The position numbers and the translations under genes are program-made. 64,000 bases of DNA from JAAEPI01 sp965212145 (GTDB taxonomy: Bacteria > Bacteroidota > Bacteroidia > Cytophagales > Cyclobacteriaceae). Location of the stretch: NCBI GenBank assembly GCA_965212145.1, contig CBDBUY010000003.1, forward strand, positions 1 through 64,000, given 5' to 3'. The notes below the pieces were generated by a model that did not search any database, was not told where the DNA came from, and worked only from the letters and a program-made list of their open reading frames with translations. Shown piece after piece: positions 53,638 through 61,675 of the stretch. The number at the start of each line of letters is the position of its first letter. The first letter of the stretch is position 1.

Positions 53638-55245
53638 GTGTACAAAAACGACTCACTGTGGACAGAACGAGCGTATGTGGGTGAGTTTTTCTACGAAAAC
53701 GACACACTGAAATTCATCCAACACGAGGAAGGAAGAGTGGTCATCCCGCATCCCCCCTTTGGGGGGACTGAGGGGGGACTGGACTATCAGTATCACCTGA
53801 AAGACCACCTGGGCAACACACGCGTCACATATAGCACCACACCTGAGAGCTATGTGGTGAAAGCCACGATGGAAGACATCAATTATGTAGTGGAAGACCC
53901 GCTGTTTGAGCCGTATAACCCGGTGCAGCGAAACGGACCACCTGCGGGCAATACTTCTGCAAAAGTAGCCCGCCTGAATACCAATGAATCCGGCGATGGA
54001 AGTACGTTCAACGGCCAGGTAGAACTCAAGAGCATGTTTGAGGTGAACAAGGGAGATACACTGAAGCTCTCCGTGAAAGCGTATTATGAAAATGACCCGA
54101 TTGTGGACGGCATGCTGTCTGCTGCGGAGATGTTTGCGGCCATACTGGCGGGTGGCGAAGGCGGAAATGTGGCCGGGGAAGGTGCCACACTGGCCAACTC
54201 CACGCTGGACGAAAGTGCCGTCTCGGCGATGAACACCAACAAGTCTGCCAGCTCCGAAGAAGATGTACCGAAAGCCTTTATCAATTACATGCTGTTTGAT
54301 AAGGATATGACATACATCACTTCCGGGTTTATCCAGATCAGCTCAGGGGCCAAAAACCTCTGGGAAACGGTGAAGTTCCCAGCCCCGATCACGATAGACC
54401 AAAATGGCTATGCGCTGGTGTACGTCTCCAACGAAACGAATGCCGCCTGTGTGGTGGACTTTGATGACCTGACGATAGAGCACGCAAAAACGCCGATTGT
54501 TTTTGCTTCAGACTATTACCCCTTCGGACTTGAGTACAATGGGTTCTCGAGAAACTACTCACAAAAGGTACGGTTCAAATTCCAGGAGCAGGAACACGAT
54601 GAAGAAACAGGATGGATAGCCTTCAAATGGAGAAATCATCAACCTGAGATTGGAAGGTTCTTTAATGTTGATCCACTTGCGGAGGATTATTACTATAACT
54701 CATCATATGCATTTAGTGAAAACAAGGTGGTAAATGGGAGGGAGTTAGAGGGTCTGGAAGTATGGTATATAAACCCAGTTGCAGCCAAAGAATCTTACAA
54801 ACAAGCAAAGAAAAAAGTTAACAGTAAACTGCGTGATGGGGACAAGTGGTTTTACAATTTAATGCATGATACATTTGGATCTAGAAAACCGATAACCGAA
54901 CCAACGAATTTCCCAGAACAACAAGATGGTCATGATGATAGACAGGCTGATGGTGATCCCGAATTCAACAGAGAAGGAGGTGAGGGTCAGGACGGTGACG
55001 AAACATATGTTACGACAGCCGGGCAAAGACCTGAGCCCAATGACGATAAGGATGGGAAAAGTGAAGTTGTTGAACTTGAGCCAACAGAAGTACCCGATAC
55101 ATTATTCATTGAAGGTAATGGAAGAAAAGACAAGACCACCGGTCAAAGATCACATGAAGTCGTGATTAATGGAGATACTCTTTTCATTCCAGAAACAGAA
55201 ACGACAAAAAAGCAACTTGAAAAACAAAGAGATGGCAGTAATTAA
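53638..55245 (+). CDS. Orphan RHS C-terminal module 1 (core plus variable tip)
   Basis: The 535-residue frame opens at a GTG; RHS-like sequence extends upstream to about 53556 without a start codon, so this is a fragment of a much larger RHS gene. Features: DHLGNTRVTY, SDYYPFGLEYNGF and the core motif GRFFNVDPLAEDYYYNSSYAFSENKVVNGRELEG near residues 335-370. The remaining 165 residues form an acidic, low-complexity tip with no known toxin motif. The tip and the next gene look more A+T-rich than the core. The stop overlaps the start of a MORN lipoprotein, as in toxin-immunity pairs. No signal peptide, so expression is uncertain. Confidence 0.75.
   Translation: MYKNDSLWTERAYVGEFFYENDTLKFIQHEEGRVVIPHPPFGGTEGGLDYQYHLKDHLGNTRVTYSTTPESYVVKATMEDINYVVEDPLFEPYNPVQRNGPPAGNTSAKVARLNTNESGDGSTFNGQVELKSMFEVNKGDTLKLSVKAYYENDPIVDGMLSAAEMFAAILAGGEGGNVAGEGATLANSTLDESAVSAMNTNKSASSEEDVPKAFINYMLFDKDMTYITSGFIQISSGAKNLWETVKFPAPITIDQNGYALVYVSNETNAACVVDFDDLTIEHAKTPIVFASDYYPFGLEYNGFSRNYSQKVRFKFQEQEHDEETGWIAFKWRNHQPEIGRFFNVDPLAEDYYYNSSYAFSENKVVNGRELEGLEVWYINPVAAKESYKQAKKKVNSKLRDGDKWFYNLMHDTFGSRKPITEPTNFPEQQDGHDDRQADGDPEFNREGGEGQDGDETYVTTAGQRPEPNDDKDGKSEVVELEPTEVPDTLFIEGNGRKDKTTGQRSHEVVINGDTLFIPETETTKKQLEKQRDGSN
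53742..53779. repeat. In-frame palindromic insertion inside RHS module 1
   Basis: CATCCCCCCTTTGGGGGGACTG and the following G-rich bases replace the shorter sequence found at the same place in module 2. The net gain is 15 bases, so the frame is kept. The string resembles extragenic palindromes of the type seen at 49411. Confidence 0.6.
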
Positions 55246-56014
55246 TTGGCTAATTTTTTTCTCACTACTAGCATTTTGTTCATCATGCAGAAAAGCTGAA
55301 AAAGAATATTATGAAAATGGCTCAGTCAAAGCAGAGTATTTTTTGAATGATGGATATTTAGATGGAGTCAAGATTGAATATTTTAAAAATGGTAAAATAA
55401 GATCAGAGGTCGAATATAAAAATGGCTCTAAAAATGGCTTTAAGAAAATGTTTTTTGAAAATGGAGAATTGAAATCGATTTCCAGCTACTCAAATGGAAA
55501 ACAAAGTGGAGAATTGGTGATTTATTATTTGTCAGGGGAGATAGAATATCGAGCTTTTTTTGAAAATGGGCAGAGGGTTGATACCAGTTTCTTTTATTCA
55601 GAAGAAGGCAATTTGATTGAGTTGAAAGTGTATGGGGATGGAGGAGAAATAGCATACTTAAAAAAGTATGACAAGCAAGGTGAACTACTTCTTGATTCTA
55701 TTGTTCCAATCATTGATATCTCTAGTGATTCGGTTCAATTGGGTAGTATAATTAAGGTTGAGGTCGATTTGACCTTCAATCTGGAAGGGCCTGTTCAAGT
55801 AGAATTCGGTCGAGTGCTAGGTGAGAATTTAAACGCGGACACCACTTATTTTTTCTCTAAAGAGGAAAGTAAAGTTAAGTTTGAATTCGCACCCGTCCAT
55901 TTAGGGCTGAACGAACATTATATAAAATTCAAACATGAAGTTTGGAATGACGAACCATCTGTTGATGGCGTGATGTCAGAAATCAATGTTTTCGTTGTTG
56001 GGCAAGGGACTTGA
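55232..56014 (+). CDS. MORN-repeat (YwqK-like) lipoprotein, possible immunity protein
   Basis: The start MAVINWLIFFSLLAFCSSC at 55232 gives a lipobox. The next 110 residues contain at least four MORN-variant repeats (YYENGSVKAEYF, YFKNGKIRSEVEYKNGSKNG, FFENGELKSISSYSNGKQSG, YYLSGEIEYRAFFENGQ), then a beta-rich C-terminal domain. YwqK-type antitoxins have such repeats. It overlaps the RHS module by 14 bases, so the pair is probably co-expressed. An immunity role is inferred from position only. Confidence 0.75.
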   Translation: MAVINWLIFFSLLAFCSSCRKAEKEYYENGSVKAEYFLNDGYLDGVKIEYFKNGKIRSEVEYKNGSKNGFKKMFFENGELKSISSYSNGKQSGELVIYYLSGEIEYRAFFENGQRVDTSFFYSEEGNLIELKVYGDGGEIAYLKKYDKQGELLLDSIVPIIDISSDSVQLGSIIKVEVDLTFNLEGPVQVEFGRVLGENLNADTTYFFSKEESKVKFEFAPVHLGLNEHYIKFKHEVWNDEPSVDGVMSEINVFVVGQGT

Positions 56015-56142
56015 GTAATTTCAGATTACCTCCAACAGTCGCTCGGGTGTCCCGAGTGACGAAATAGAATAGTAAAACCAAAACGATATTAAACCCGACA
56101 AAACTCTTTGCCTAAATCTATAATTCAGTTATTTAAGATAAA

Positions 56143-57696
56143 ATGACCAACCCCTTCCCATATCCTCAACCTTCGACTGCACCCGCACCAGGGATGGAGG
56201 CATTGTTGGAGCCCGTTGCAGGTGTGGCGTTGGCCGGCGACTGCCGAGAGCCCGGCCGCCTGCTTGCGGAGGTTGGGCGTGGACAGGCGGAGGTGCCCAG
56301 GGGATTTTGGTTCAACGGCCGAGTAGAACTGAAGCACATGTTTGGAGTGAACAAGGGCGATACGGTGAAGCTCTCTGTGAAGGCTTACTACGAGAACGAT
56401 CCGGCCACAGATGCGATGCTGAGTGCGGCGGAGATGCTGGCGCAGATCCTGATGGGCGCAGAGGGCGGTCCGGCGGCTGGTGAGGGCGCCAGTGTGTCGA
56501 ACTCCACATTGGATGAGAGCGCGGTGGCAGCCATGAATGCCAACAAATCTGCCAGTGCGCAGGAGGACGTGCCCAAGGCATTCCTTAATTACATGTTCTT
56601 CGATGAAGACATGACGTTCGTGACCTCCGGGTTTGTGCAGATCACCGGGGCGGCCAAGAACCTGTGGGAGAATGTGGCCTTCGCCAATCCCATTGTGATA
56701 GAAGAAAACGGCTATTTCTTAACGTATGTGAGCAATGAGACGAATGCAGCGAGTGTGGTGGACTTTGATGACCTGACGGTTACGCATAGCAAGACGCCCA
56801 TTGTGCAGGTGGATGATTACTATCCATTTGGGTTGACGTTTAATAGTTTTACGAGGAGTTATAGTACGCCGCAGAGGTTTAAGTATAATGGTTTTGAGTT
56901 CCAGACAGACTGGGGAGTTTATGACTATCAGGCTAGATATTATGATCCGGCAATTGGAAGGTTTTTGATGGTTGATCCAGCAGCTGATTTGATGAGAAGA
57001 CATTCAACATATAGTTATGCATATGATAATCCGATCAGATTTATTGACCCTGATGGAATGATGCCCGATTGTCCTAATGGCGATTGCTGGGGCGCATTAA
57101 AGGAAGCCGTAGGAGAAATGAAAGCAAATTCTCAGGCTATCATGGATAAAGGGAAGAAATTGTTAAATGACGCAAATGTAGCTTTAAATAACGCGGGAGA
57201 AACAATATCGGATGCAGCTACTTTGACAGGCAATGCCATTCTTGATGGACTGCAAGCTGCTCAAGATTATGTTTTTGGTGATCATGATCCTGACACAAAC
57301 ACTGATAAAACTAATATGGTTGGTAAAGTTTTGGATGGGGAAGGTGACATTGGGGGAACTCCGGTAATTGAAGCCAACACTGATGGGGAAATAGACGTGT
57401 CTCAAGAGCAGCGATTAGGAATTAATGGCCCACCAGGAGAAAGTGGTGATTGGGAGGCAGCCACTGAAATGATTTTTTTGGCAGGTGAAACTGCAGCTGA
57501 TTTGATCATTGAAGGATCAGGACCTAGTTCGACCACTTCAAACCCTAAACCTCACCTTATCAAATTGGATAGTCAGAAAATAAAGTCGTCTAAAGATCCA
57601 ACAACAGGTAGAATTAGAACAACTTATTACATTCCATCATTCATTGTTCAAAATGGTGACACAACTTGGTCTGGCGGAACGACAAAGACTCACTAA
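56143..57696 (+). CDS. Orphan RHS C-terminal module 2 (core plus a different tip)
   Basis: The homology to module 1 starts at WFNGRVELKHMFGVNKGD, residue 56, and continues through VDDYYPFGLTFNSF, YDYQARYYDPAIGRFLMVDPAADLMRRHSTYSYAYDNPIRFIDPDG. The first 55 residues (MTNPFPYPQPSTAPAPGM...GRLLAEVGRG) are G+C-rich and unlike any RHS sequence, suggesting a join. The tip after DPDG (about 210 residues) has no recognised toxin motif and differs fully from tip 1. A lipoprotein gene with MORN-like segments follows 20 bases later. Start uncertain. Confidence 0.72.
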   Translation: MTNPFPYPQPSTAPAPGMEALLEPVAGVALAGDCREPGRLLAEVGRGQAEVPRGFWFNGRVELKHMFGVNKGDTVKLSVKAYYENDPATDAMLSAAEMLAQILMGAEGGPAAGEGASVSNSTLDESAVAAMNANKSASAQEDVPKAFLNYMFFDEDMTFVTSGFVQITGAAKNLWENVAFANPIVIEENGYFLTYVSNETNAASVVDFDDLTVTHSKTPIVQVDDYYPFGLTFNSFTRSYSTPQRFKYNGFEFQTDWGVYDYQARYYDPAIGRFLMVDPAADLMRRHSTYSYAYDNPIRFIDPDGMMPDCPNGDCWGALKEAVGEMKANSQAIMDKGKKLLNDANVALNNAGETISDAATLTGNAILDGLQAAQDYVFGDHDPDTNTDKTNMVGKVLDGEGDIGGTPVIEANTDGEIDVSQEQRLGINGPPGESGDWEAATEMIFLAGETAADLIIEGSGPSSTTSNPKPHLIKLDSQKIKSSKDPTTGRIRTTYYIPSFIVQNGDTTWSGGTTKTH

Positions 57697-57716
57697 ATTG
57701 TTTTAAATATTTACAT

Positions 57717-58241
57717 ATGAATTTGTTTCTGAAAATAGGCTTGCTAGGTTTTACTCTGATGTTACTTTCCTGCGAATCATCTCAGCCATATCAACTTCAA
57801 TTCACGGCAAAGGGAGATACTATAAGAATTGATCCGGGTAAGAATTGGATTAAGCGTGGAAATATTGCCCTTTCTTCAAAAATTGATGTTGCTTCTATGG
57901 TAAGAGAATACCGGGGTGACACAGTATGCTATGAAATGTGGTTTTATCCAAATGGAATCAAGATGAGTGAGGGAGGTATAAGTCGTGGGATTAGAAATGA
58001 TACTTGGAAAACGTATGACAGTCTCGGAAATCTATTAATGGTATACAATATATTGGATGGTGTTGCTTCTGGACCATATGTTCAATATTATCCGAGTGGT
58101 AGCCTTGAAATCAAGGGGGAGGATATTCAGGGAAATGGTGTCTTTGAATTTTATGATTCACTGGGGAACTTGAATGAAAAGTTTGTTTATACAGATGGGA
58201 CTATTGTAGATACTCTTTTTTACAAAAAAAGCGAAAACTAG
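57717..58241 (+). CDS. MORN-like lipoprotein, possible immunity protein 2
   Basis: The start MNLFLKIGLLGFTLMLLSCES at 57717 gives a lipobox Cys. MORN-variant repeats follow (MWFYPNGIKMSEGGISRGIRNDTWKTYDSLG, YYPSGSLEIKGEDIQGNG). About 174 residues. It lies 20 bases after RHS module 2, the same arrangement as the gene at 55232. The sequence differs from that gene, as expected for cognate immunity proteins. Function inferred from context. Confidence 0.7.
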   Translation: MNLFLKIGLLGFTLMLLSCESSQPYQLQFTAKGDTIRIDPGKNWIKRGNIALSSKIDVASMVREYRGDTVCYEMWFYPNGIKMSEGGISRGIRNDTWKTYDSLGNLLMVYNILDGVASGPYVQYYPSGSLEIKGEDIQGNGVFEFYDSLGNLNEKFVYTDGTIVDTLFYKKSEN

Positions 58242-58436
58242 GTCTTCCGAGCGGCAAAGGCTTGCTGACTGACTCACAAAACCACTTAAAACCATGCTTT
58301 CAAAACGCACAATCCCTGCCACCTCTAATGGCGCAAGTCTTCCAGCGAAGGAAGTGGAGTAGGCGAGACTTGTGACGAACTAAAAGTAACTCCTAAACCC
58401 AAGCCACTGCTTTGCCCTTTTCACTCTAAGAAATAG

Positions 58437-59006
58437 ATGAAATACTTGCTGTTCATATCGCTTTTTTTGGTCTGTTTGTCTGCGTTCTCCTGGAGCCAGA
58501 GTGGCTGTCCTGTTGCCTTGATGCAAAAGGACGAAAAAATCAAGCTCGGCTTCCAGAATGCTGATAATCAGTACACTCAGGCCGTGAGGCCTTTACTTTC
58601 TTCCTTGATGAAGAAAGTAAACAAAGAAATCAAGGCTGGTTTGTCAATGGCGGGAAGTTCATCATGGAAGCTAAAATCCTCAAAACTCGTCTCCCTCTGG
58701 TCGCCTCAGACAGTTGAGTATTTTGGCCGCTTCCATTCTTCACTTCCTGATCGCCATTCCCAAACAGGCCATTCTCTCGCGCTTCGCACGATTGGACTGA
58801 ACTTCAATGGATCTTATTGGCCGTCAAGGCCATTGGGAAAAACGATCGGTGCGGCTGGAGGCCAGCATACCCGGGCGTGTACGGGCCTTGTGCGGCTGAT
58901 AGGTGATTATGCTGGCTTGATTTTTCTTTGCTTCGTTTCTTTTCATCTAAGGAAAAGAAATGAAGGAGCCGTCCGGCGATTGAGGGCTTGGAATAATGTT
59001 TTATGA
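58437..59006 (+). pseudogene. Signal-peptide ORF running into the interspersed repeat, probably truncated
   Basis: The first 46 residues look real: a signal peptide (MKYLLFISLFLVCLSAFSWSQ) and a short start of a mature protein. From 58576 on, the frame is inside the interspersed repeat and its translation is meaningless. Either a gene has been cut by the element or the first part is a short relic. The stop overlaps the start of the next gene by 4 bases. The stretch 58242-58436 before it contains nothing I can support. Confidence 0.4.
58576..58984. repeat. Interspersed repeat element, copy B
   Basis: Starts with CTCAGGCCGTGAGGCC, then the hairpin around ACTTTCTTCCTTGATGAAGAAAGT, AAAGAAATCAAGGCTGG, AGCTAAAATCCTC and AGGCCATTCTCTCGCGCTTCGC. 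The order of these landmarks is as in copy A at 20473. The two copies have diverged widely except at the landmarks. Confidence 0.6.
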
Positions 59007-60517
59007 AAGCGTGCATCACCATATCGCTTATCCTCCTCTCCCTTTGCTCCCAAGCTCAGTTCAAGACGAACGTCACAGCCACAGGAAAACACAAGTATTG
59101 GTTAGGCCAGCCCAAGCGAACGAAAGCCCAGATCATTGCCAGAAAACAACAGCTGGAATCCTACCGGGCCTACCTGAAAATCAAGCAGGAATTCGATCAT
59201 AAATTCGATTCTACGAAGGTCACTTATCTGGATAGTATCTACGTTCAGAAGGAATACGATCTCACGTTTAAAACCGATTCTATCTGGTCAGGACTGCCGG
59301 ATTCTTTGGTACATGACTTTAAGAAAACCCCGGACTCGCTTTGGTGCGCTCAGAAAATCATCGCATCCGGTGATTTGCCTCCTGAAGCCGTAAGAATGCT
59401 CACGAATCCGCCAAGGATGCCCTCAGCCGCTCAGCTGAAAGCACAGATCAGGGACTACAAAGAAGCCATGCAGATTCGCAAGAAATACAACGAAGCGTAC
59501 AGGCATGGCAAGAACTACTATCTGGACAGCATATACATGCAAAGGAATGTGTCCTTTGAGCTAAAAAAAGACATGGATTGGACGGGACTGCCAGATAGCA
59601 TAGCGTACAATTATCGGAAAGCAGACTCCCTGTGGGTAGGTCAGAAAGTGCTAAACAATGGAGACTTTCCTCCTGAGGCTGTTCACTACCTGACCAATCC
59701 ACCCCCAAACCCCAAGGAAGTCTTACTCGATCAGATAGACAGTACAAAGTACCAGTACACACCCGAAGACCTTGAGACGTTTGCAGGCATGATGTCAGGG
59801 GACATTCCGCTTGGTGAGCAAGCAAGCCCTGATCCAGTGACTGCTTTTGGCGGAGGCCCACAAAACCCCAATGCCATGGGAGATGCCGTGATGATGGCAC
59901 AAATGGCCATGACCGATCCGGACGAATTTGCAGAACAGCAGGTGAGGGAAAGGTTGCTCAAGAACAAGTTCACAGAGCTGCCGGACAGGCGAAAACCGGA
60001 AGAGGGAACAAAGAGAAACAGTCTGGAGAAAGCATCGCTGAGGGACCGGATATACTTCGGAGGTAATTTGAATGTCACGAGCACTGATCCCTTCATTGTG
60101 GACTTTGGCTTACAGCTGGGCTATTGGATCAAAGTCAAATGGCTGGCTGGTGTGGGCTTTACGTTCAGGGAGCAATTTGATCAGCGAAATACTCTGCTCA
60201 CCGGAGACAGTTGGGGCAGAAGTGTCTTTTCAAGATATGATCTACCAAAGGACTTCTTCGCATACACAGAACTCGAACAAAAGATCAACGAGTCGCTCTT
60301 CAGCAAACCCAAGCAAGACGAAGGGTTGACACAACCGGAGTGGCAGCAGGCATGGCTGGCAGGACTTGGCAAGGAATTCAACATCCGGTTCCTCAGGATG
60401 CAGATCATGCTACTCTACGACTTCACCTGGCGAACGAATGATATGTACTCCAGACCTTTCGTGACCAAGCTGGGCTTTCAGTTTACCAGGAAGCCGAGGA
60501 TTGGGAGGGGGAAATAA
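59003..60517 (+). CDS. Exported outer-membrane-type protein with two tandem repeats
   Basis: A signal peptide (MKACITISLILLSLCSQAQF) is followed by two homologous segments of about 90 residues: DSTKVTYLDSIYVQKEYDL...DLPPEAVRMLTNPP and GKNYYLDSIYMQRNVSFEL...DFPPEAVHYLTNPP. A low-complexity linker (GGGPQNPNAMGDAVMMAQMAMTD) and a barrel-like C-terminal part (YFGGNLNVTSTDPFIVDFGLQLGYWIKVKW) close the protein at 504 residues. No family recognised. It may belong to the RHS cargo or be the old chromosomal neighbour of ssrA. Confidence 0.72.
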   Translation: MKACITISLILLSLCSQAQFKTNVTATGKHKYWLGQPKRTKAQIIARKQQLESYRAYLKIKQEFDHKFDSTKVTYLDSIYVQKEYDLTFKTDSIWSGLPDSLVHDFKKTPDSLWCAQKIIASGDLPPEAVRMLTNPPRMPSAAQLKAQIRDYKEAMQIRKKYNEAYRHGKNYYLDSIYMQRNVSFELKKDMDWTGLPDSIAYNYRKADSLWVGQKVLNNGDFPPEAVHYLTNPPPNPKEVLLDQIDSTKYQYTPEDLETFAGMMSGDIPLGEQASPDPVTAFGGGPQNPNAMGDAVMMAQMAMTDPDEFAEQQVRERLLKNKFTELPDRRKPEEGTKRNSLEKASLRDRIYFGGNLNVTSTDPFIVDFGLQLGYWIKVKWLAGVGFTFREQFDQRNTLLTGDSWGRSVFSRYDLPKDFFAYTELEQKINESLFSKPKQDEGLTQPEWQQAWLAGLGKEFNIRFLRMQIMLLYDFTWRTNDMYSRPFVTKLGFQFTRKPRIGRGK

Positions 60518-60582
60518 CATTCAGTTAACAGAGTTGAATTAGATTCTTCCTAAATTGTTGGAATCACTAAACCACCAAAATC

Positions 60583-60924
60583 ATGGGGAAACCTAAATTT
60601 GAAATTTTCAAAGACAAAGAGGGCGAGAAGTTCTACTTCCACCTAAAAGCAGGGAACGGAGAAATCATACTTGCCTCGCAAGGTTACACCGCTAAATCAA
60701 GTTGCCAAAATGGGGTTGATTCAGTTGCTTCGCACTCAAAGGATGAAAGCAACTTTGAGAAGAAAGAATCTAAGGATGGTCGATACTACTTCGTACTGAT
60801 GGCCACCAATCATCAGGTCATTGGTAATTCGCAGATGTACACAACCACTTCCGCCCGAGATCATGGCATTCATTCGGTGCATGAAAATGCTGTGGAGGCC
60901 GAAGTGGTGGATTTGACGCTCTAA
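60583..60924 (+). CDS. DUF1508 (YegP-like) protein with two repeats
   Basis: 113 residues with two copies of the YegP/DUF1508 motif: KFEIFKDKEGEKFYFHLKAGNGEIILASQGYTAKSSCQNGVDSV and ESKDGRYYFVLMATNHQVIGNSQMYTTTSARDHGIHSV. Such proteins are small soluble beta-alpha folds of unknown function, sometimes stress-linked. It is the last gene before the second copy of the tmRNA repeat. Confidence 0.92.
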   Translation: MGKPKFEIFKDKEGEKFYFHLKAGNGEIILASQGYTAKSSCQNGVDSVASHSKDESNFEKKESKDGRYYFVLMATNHQVIGNSQMYTTTSARDHGIHSVHENAVEAEVVDLTL

Positions 60925-61004
60925 ATGTTTCAACTATGTTTCACCACTAGTTGATAAAACACGTTAAGTAATTGATTTACAATTATTTTCAATTTGAATG
61001 AATA

Positions 61005-61144
61005 ATCCCTCCGACTCCACTCAAAAGCCTCGTCTTATGGACGAGGCTTTTTTCGTTCCGTCGGAGGGGCTCCCCTGCAAGCTGGCCCCTCACTAAAATG
61101 ATCCACTGGATCATTTCTTAACGTTCGGTCCTCTCCGACTCCAC
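61005..61144 (+). repeat. Second copy of the tmRNA 3' end repeat (one unit plus partial start)
   Basis: AATCCCTCCGACTCCA at 61004 onward matches the tmRNA 3' end, and one complete unit (61010-61133) follows with terminator, G/C hairpin and ATGATCC palindrome. A second TCCGACTCCAC at 61134 ends it. The match to the tmRNA begins within the 3' side of the T-arm. The stretch 60925-61358 carries no gene. Confidence 0.9.
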
Positions 61145-61150
61145 AAAATA

Positions 61151-61177
61151 AAAAAGGCCCCTTGAGGGTCTTTTTTA
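61151..61177 (+). terminator. Terminator-like hairpin at the left edge of module 2
   Basis: AAAAAGGCCCC pairs with GGGTCTTTTTT around a TTGA loop, with flanking A and T runs. Confidence 0.55.
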
Positions 61178-61185
61178 TTTTGTTT

Positions 61186-61220
61186 GATTTAGGGTTTCGA
61201 ACCCGAGTAGAGGGTTTGAA
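61186..61220. repeat. T-arm-like direct repeat, left of hipBA module 2
   Basis: GATTTAGGGTTTCGAACCC then GAGTAGAGGGTTTGAA. Its core GGGTTTCGAACCC is a perfect T-arm-like palindrome. The corresponding right-hand motif is at 62993. Confidence 0.55.
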
Positions 61221-61306
61221 ATGAAGCGAAGCGAAATTCACGAGGGGCTTAGCGTATGGTTTGTGCGGATGAGTAAATCGAACGCAGTGAGATTCATGCA
61301 TCATAA

Positions 61307-61340
61307 TGTTTATTATAATAAACAATATCATATATATTTG
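61307..61340 (+). promoter_or_regulatory. Operator and promoter of hipBA copy 2
   Basis: TGTTTATTATAATAAACA (61307-61324) is a perfect 18-base palindrome. The -7 element TATATTTG follows at 61333-61340, and the ATG is at 61359. In copy 1 the same site has diverged at two central positions. Confidence 0.7.
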
Positions 61341-61358
61341 CACTATATAATAAATATT

Positions 61359-61673
61359 ATGTCTAAAAAGAGTGCCATTTTGCTCCCAAAAACAATTCAT
61401 ATTCTTGAAACCGTTGGTGAACAAATCAAGCTGGCAAGGCTAAGACGTAAGCTTAGTGGAGAAATGGTTGCGGAGAGAGCAGGGATTGGAAGGAATACAC
61501 TGATATCAATCGAACAGGGAAAGCCAACAGTAAGTATCGGTCATTACCTCAATGTACTCAAGGTATTAGGTCTAGAAAAGGACCTATTGGCACTAGCAAA
61601 GGATGATGAACTTGGTAGGAAGCTCCAAGATGCTGGACTGTCAACGAAAGAGCGCGCACCTAAGAAGAACTAG
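61359..61673 (+). CDS. hipB: HipB-like antitoxin, XRE family (copy 2)
   Basis: 104 residues with the same protein sequence as copy 1 at 51906. The ATG at 61359 is chosen because of the promoter just upstream and the copy 1 alignment; a longer frame upstream is an accident of the repeat flank. It should neutralise both HipA copies. hipA starts 2 bases downstream. Confidence 0.92.
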   Translation: MSKKSAILLPKTIHILETVGEQIKLARLRRKLSGEMVAERAGIGRNTLISIEQGKPTVSIGHYLNVLKVLGLEKDLLALAKDDELGRKLQDAGLSTKERAPKKN

Positions 61674-61675
61674 CC

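Noticed and set aside
55440..57405. Minus-strand frames opposite the RHS tips and MORN lipoproteins
   Set aside because: They are shadows of the plus-strand genes and have no recognisable sequence features.
61186..61220. tRNA gene suggested by the GGGTTTCGAACCC motif
   Set aside because: No acceptor stem, D-arm or anticodon arm could be found around this motif or the ones at 51731, 53540 and 62993.
61221..61358. Longer hipB start upstream in copy 2
   Set aside because: The extension reads through the operator and promoter and is not open in the same way in copy 1. The ATG at 61359 matches copy 1 and the -7 element.
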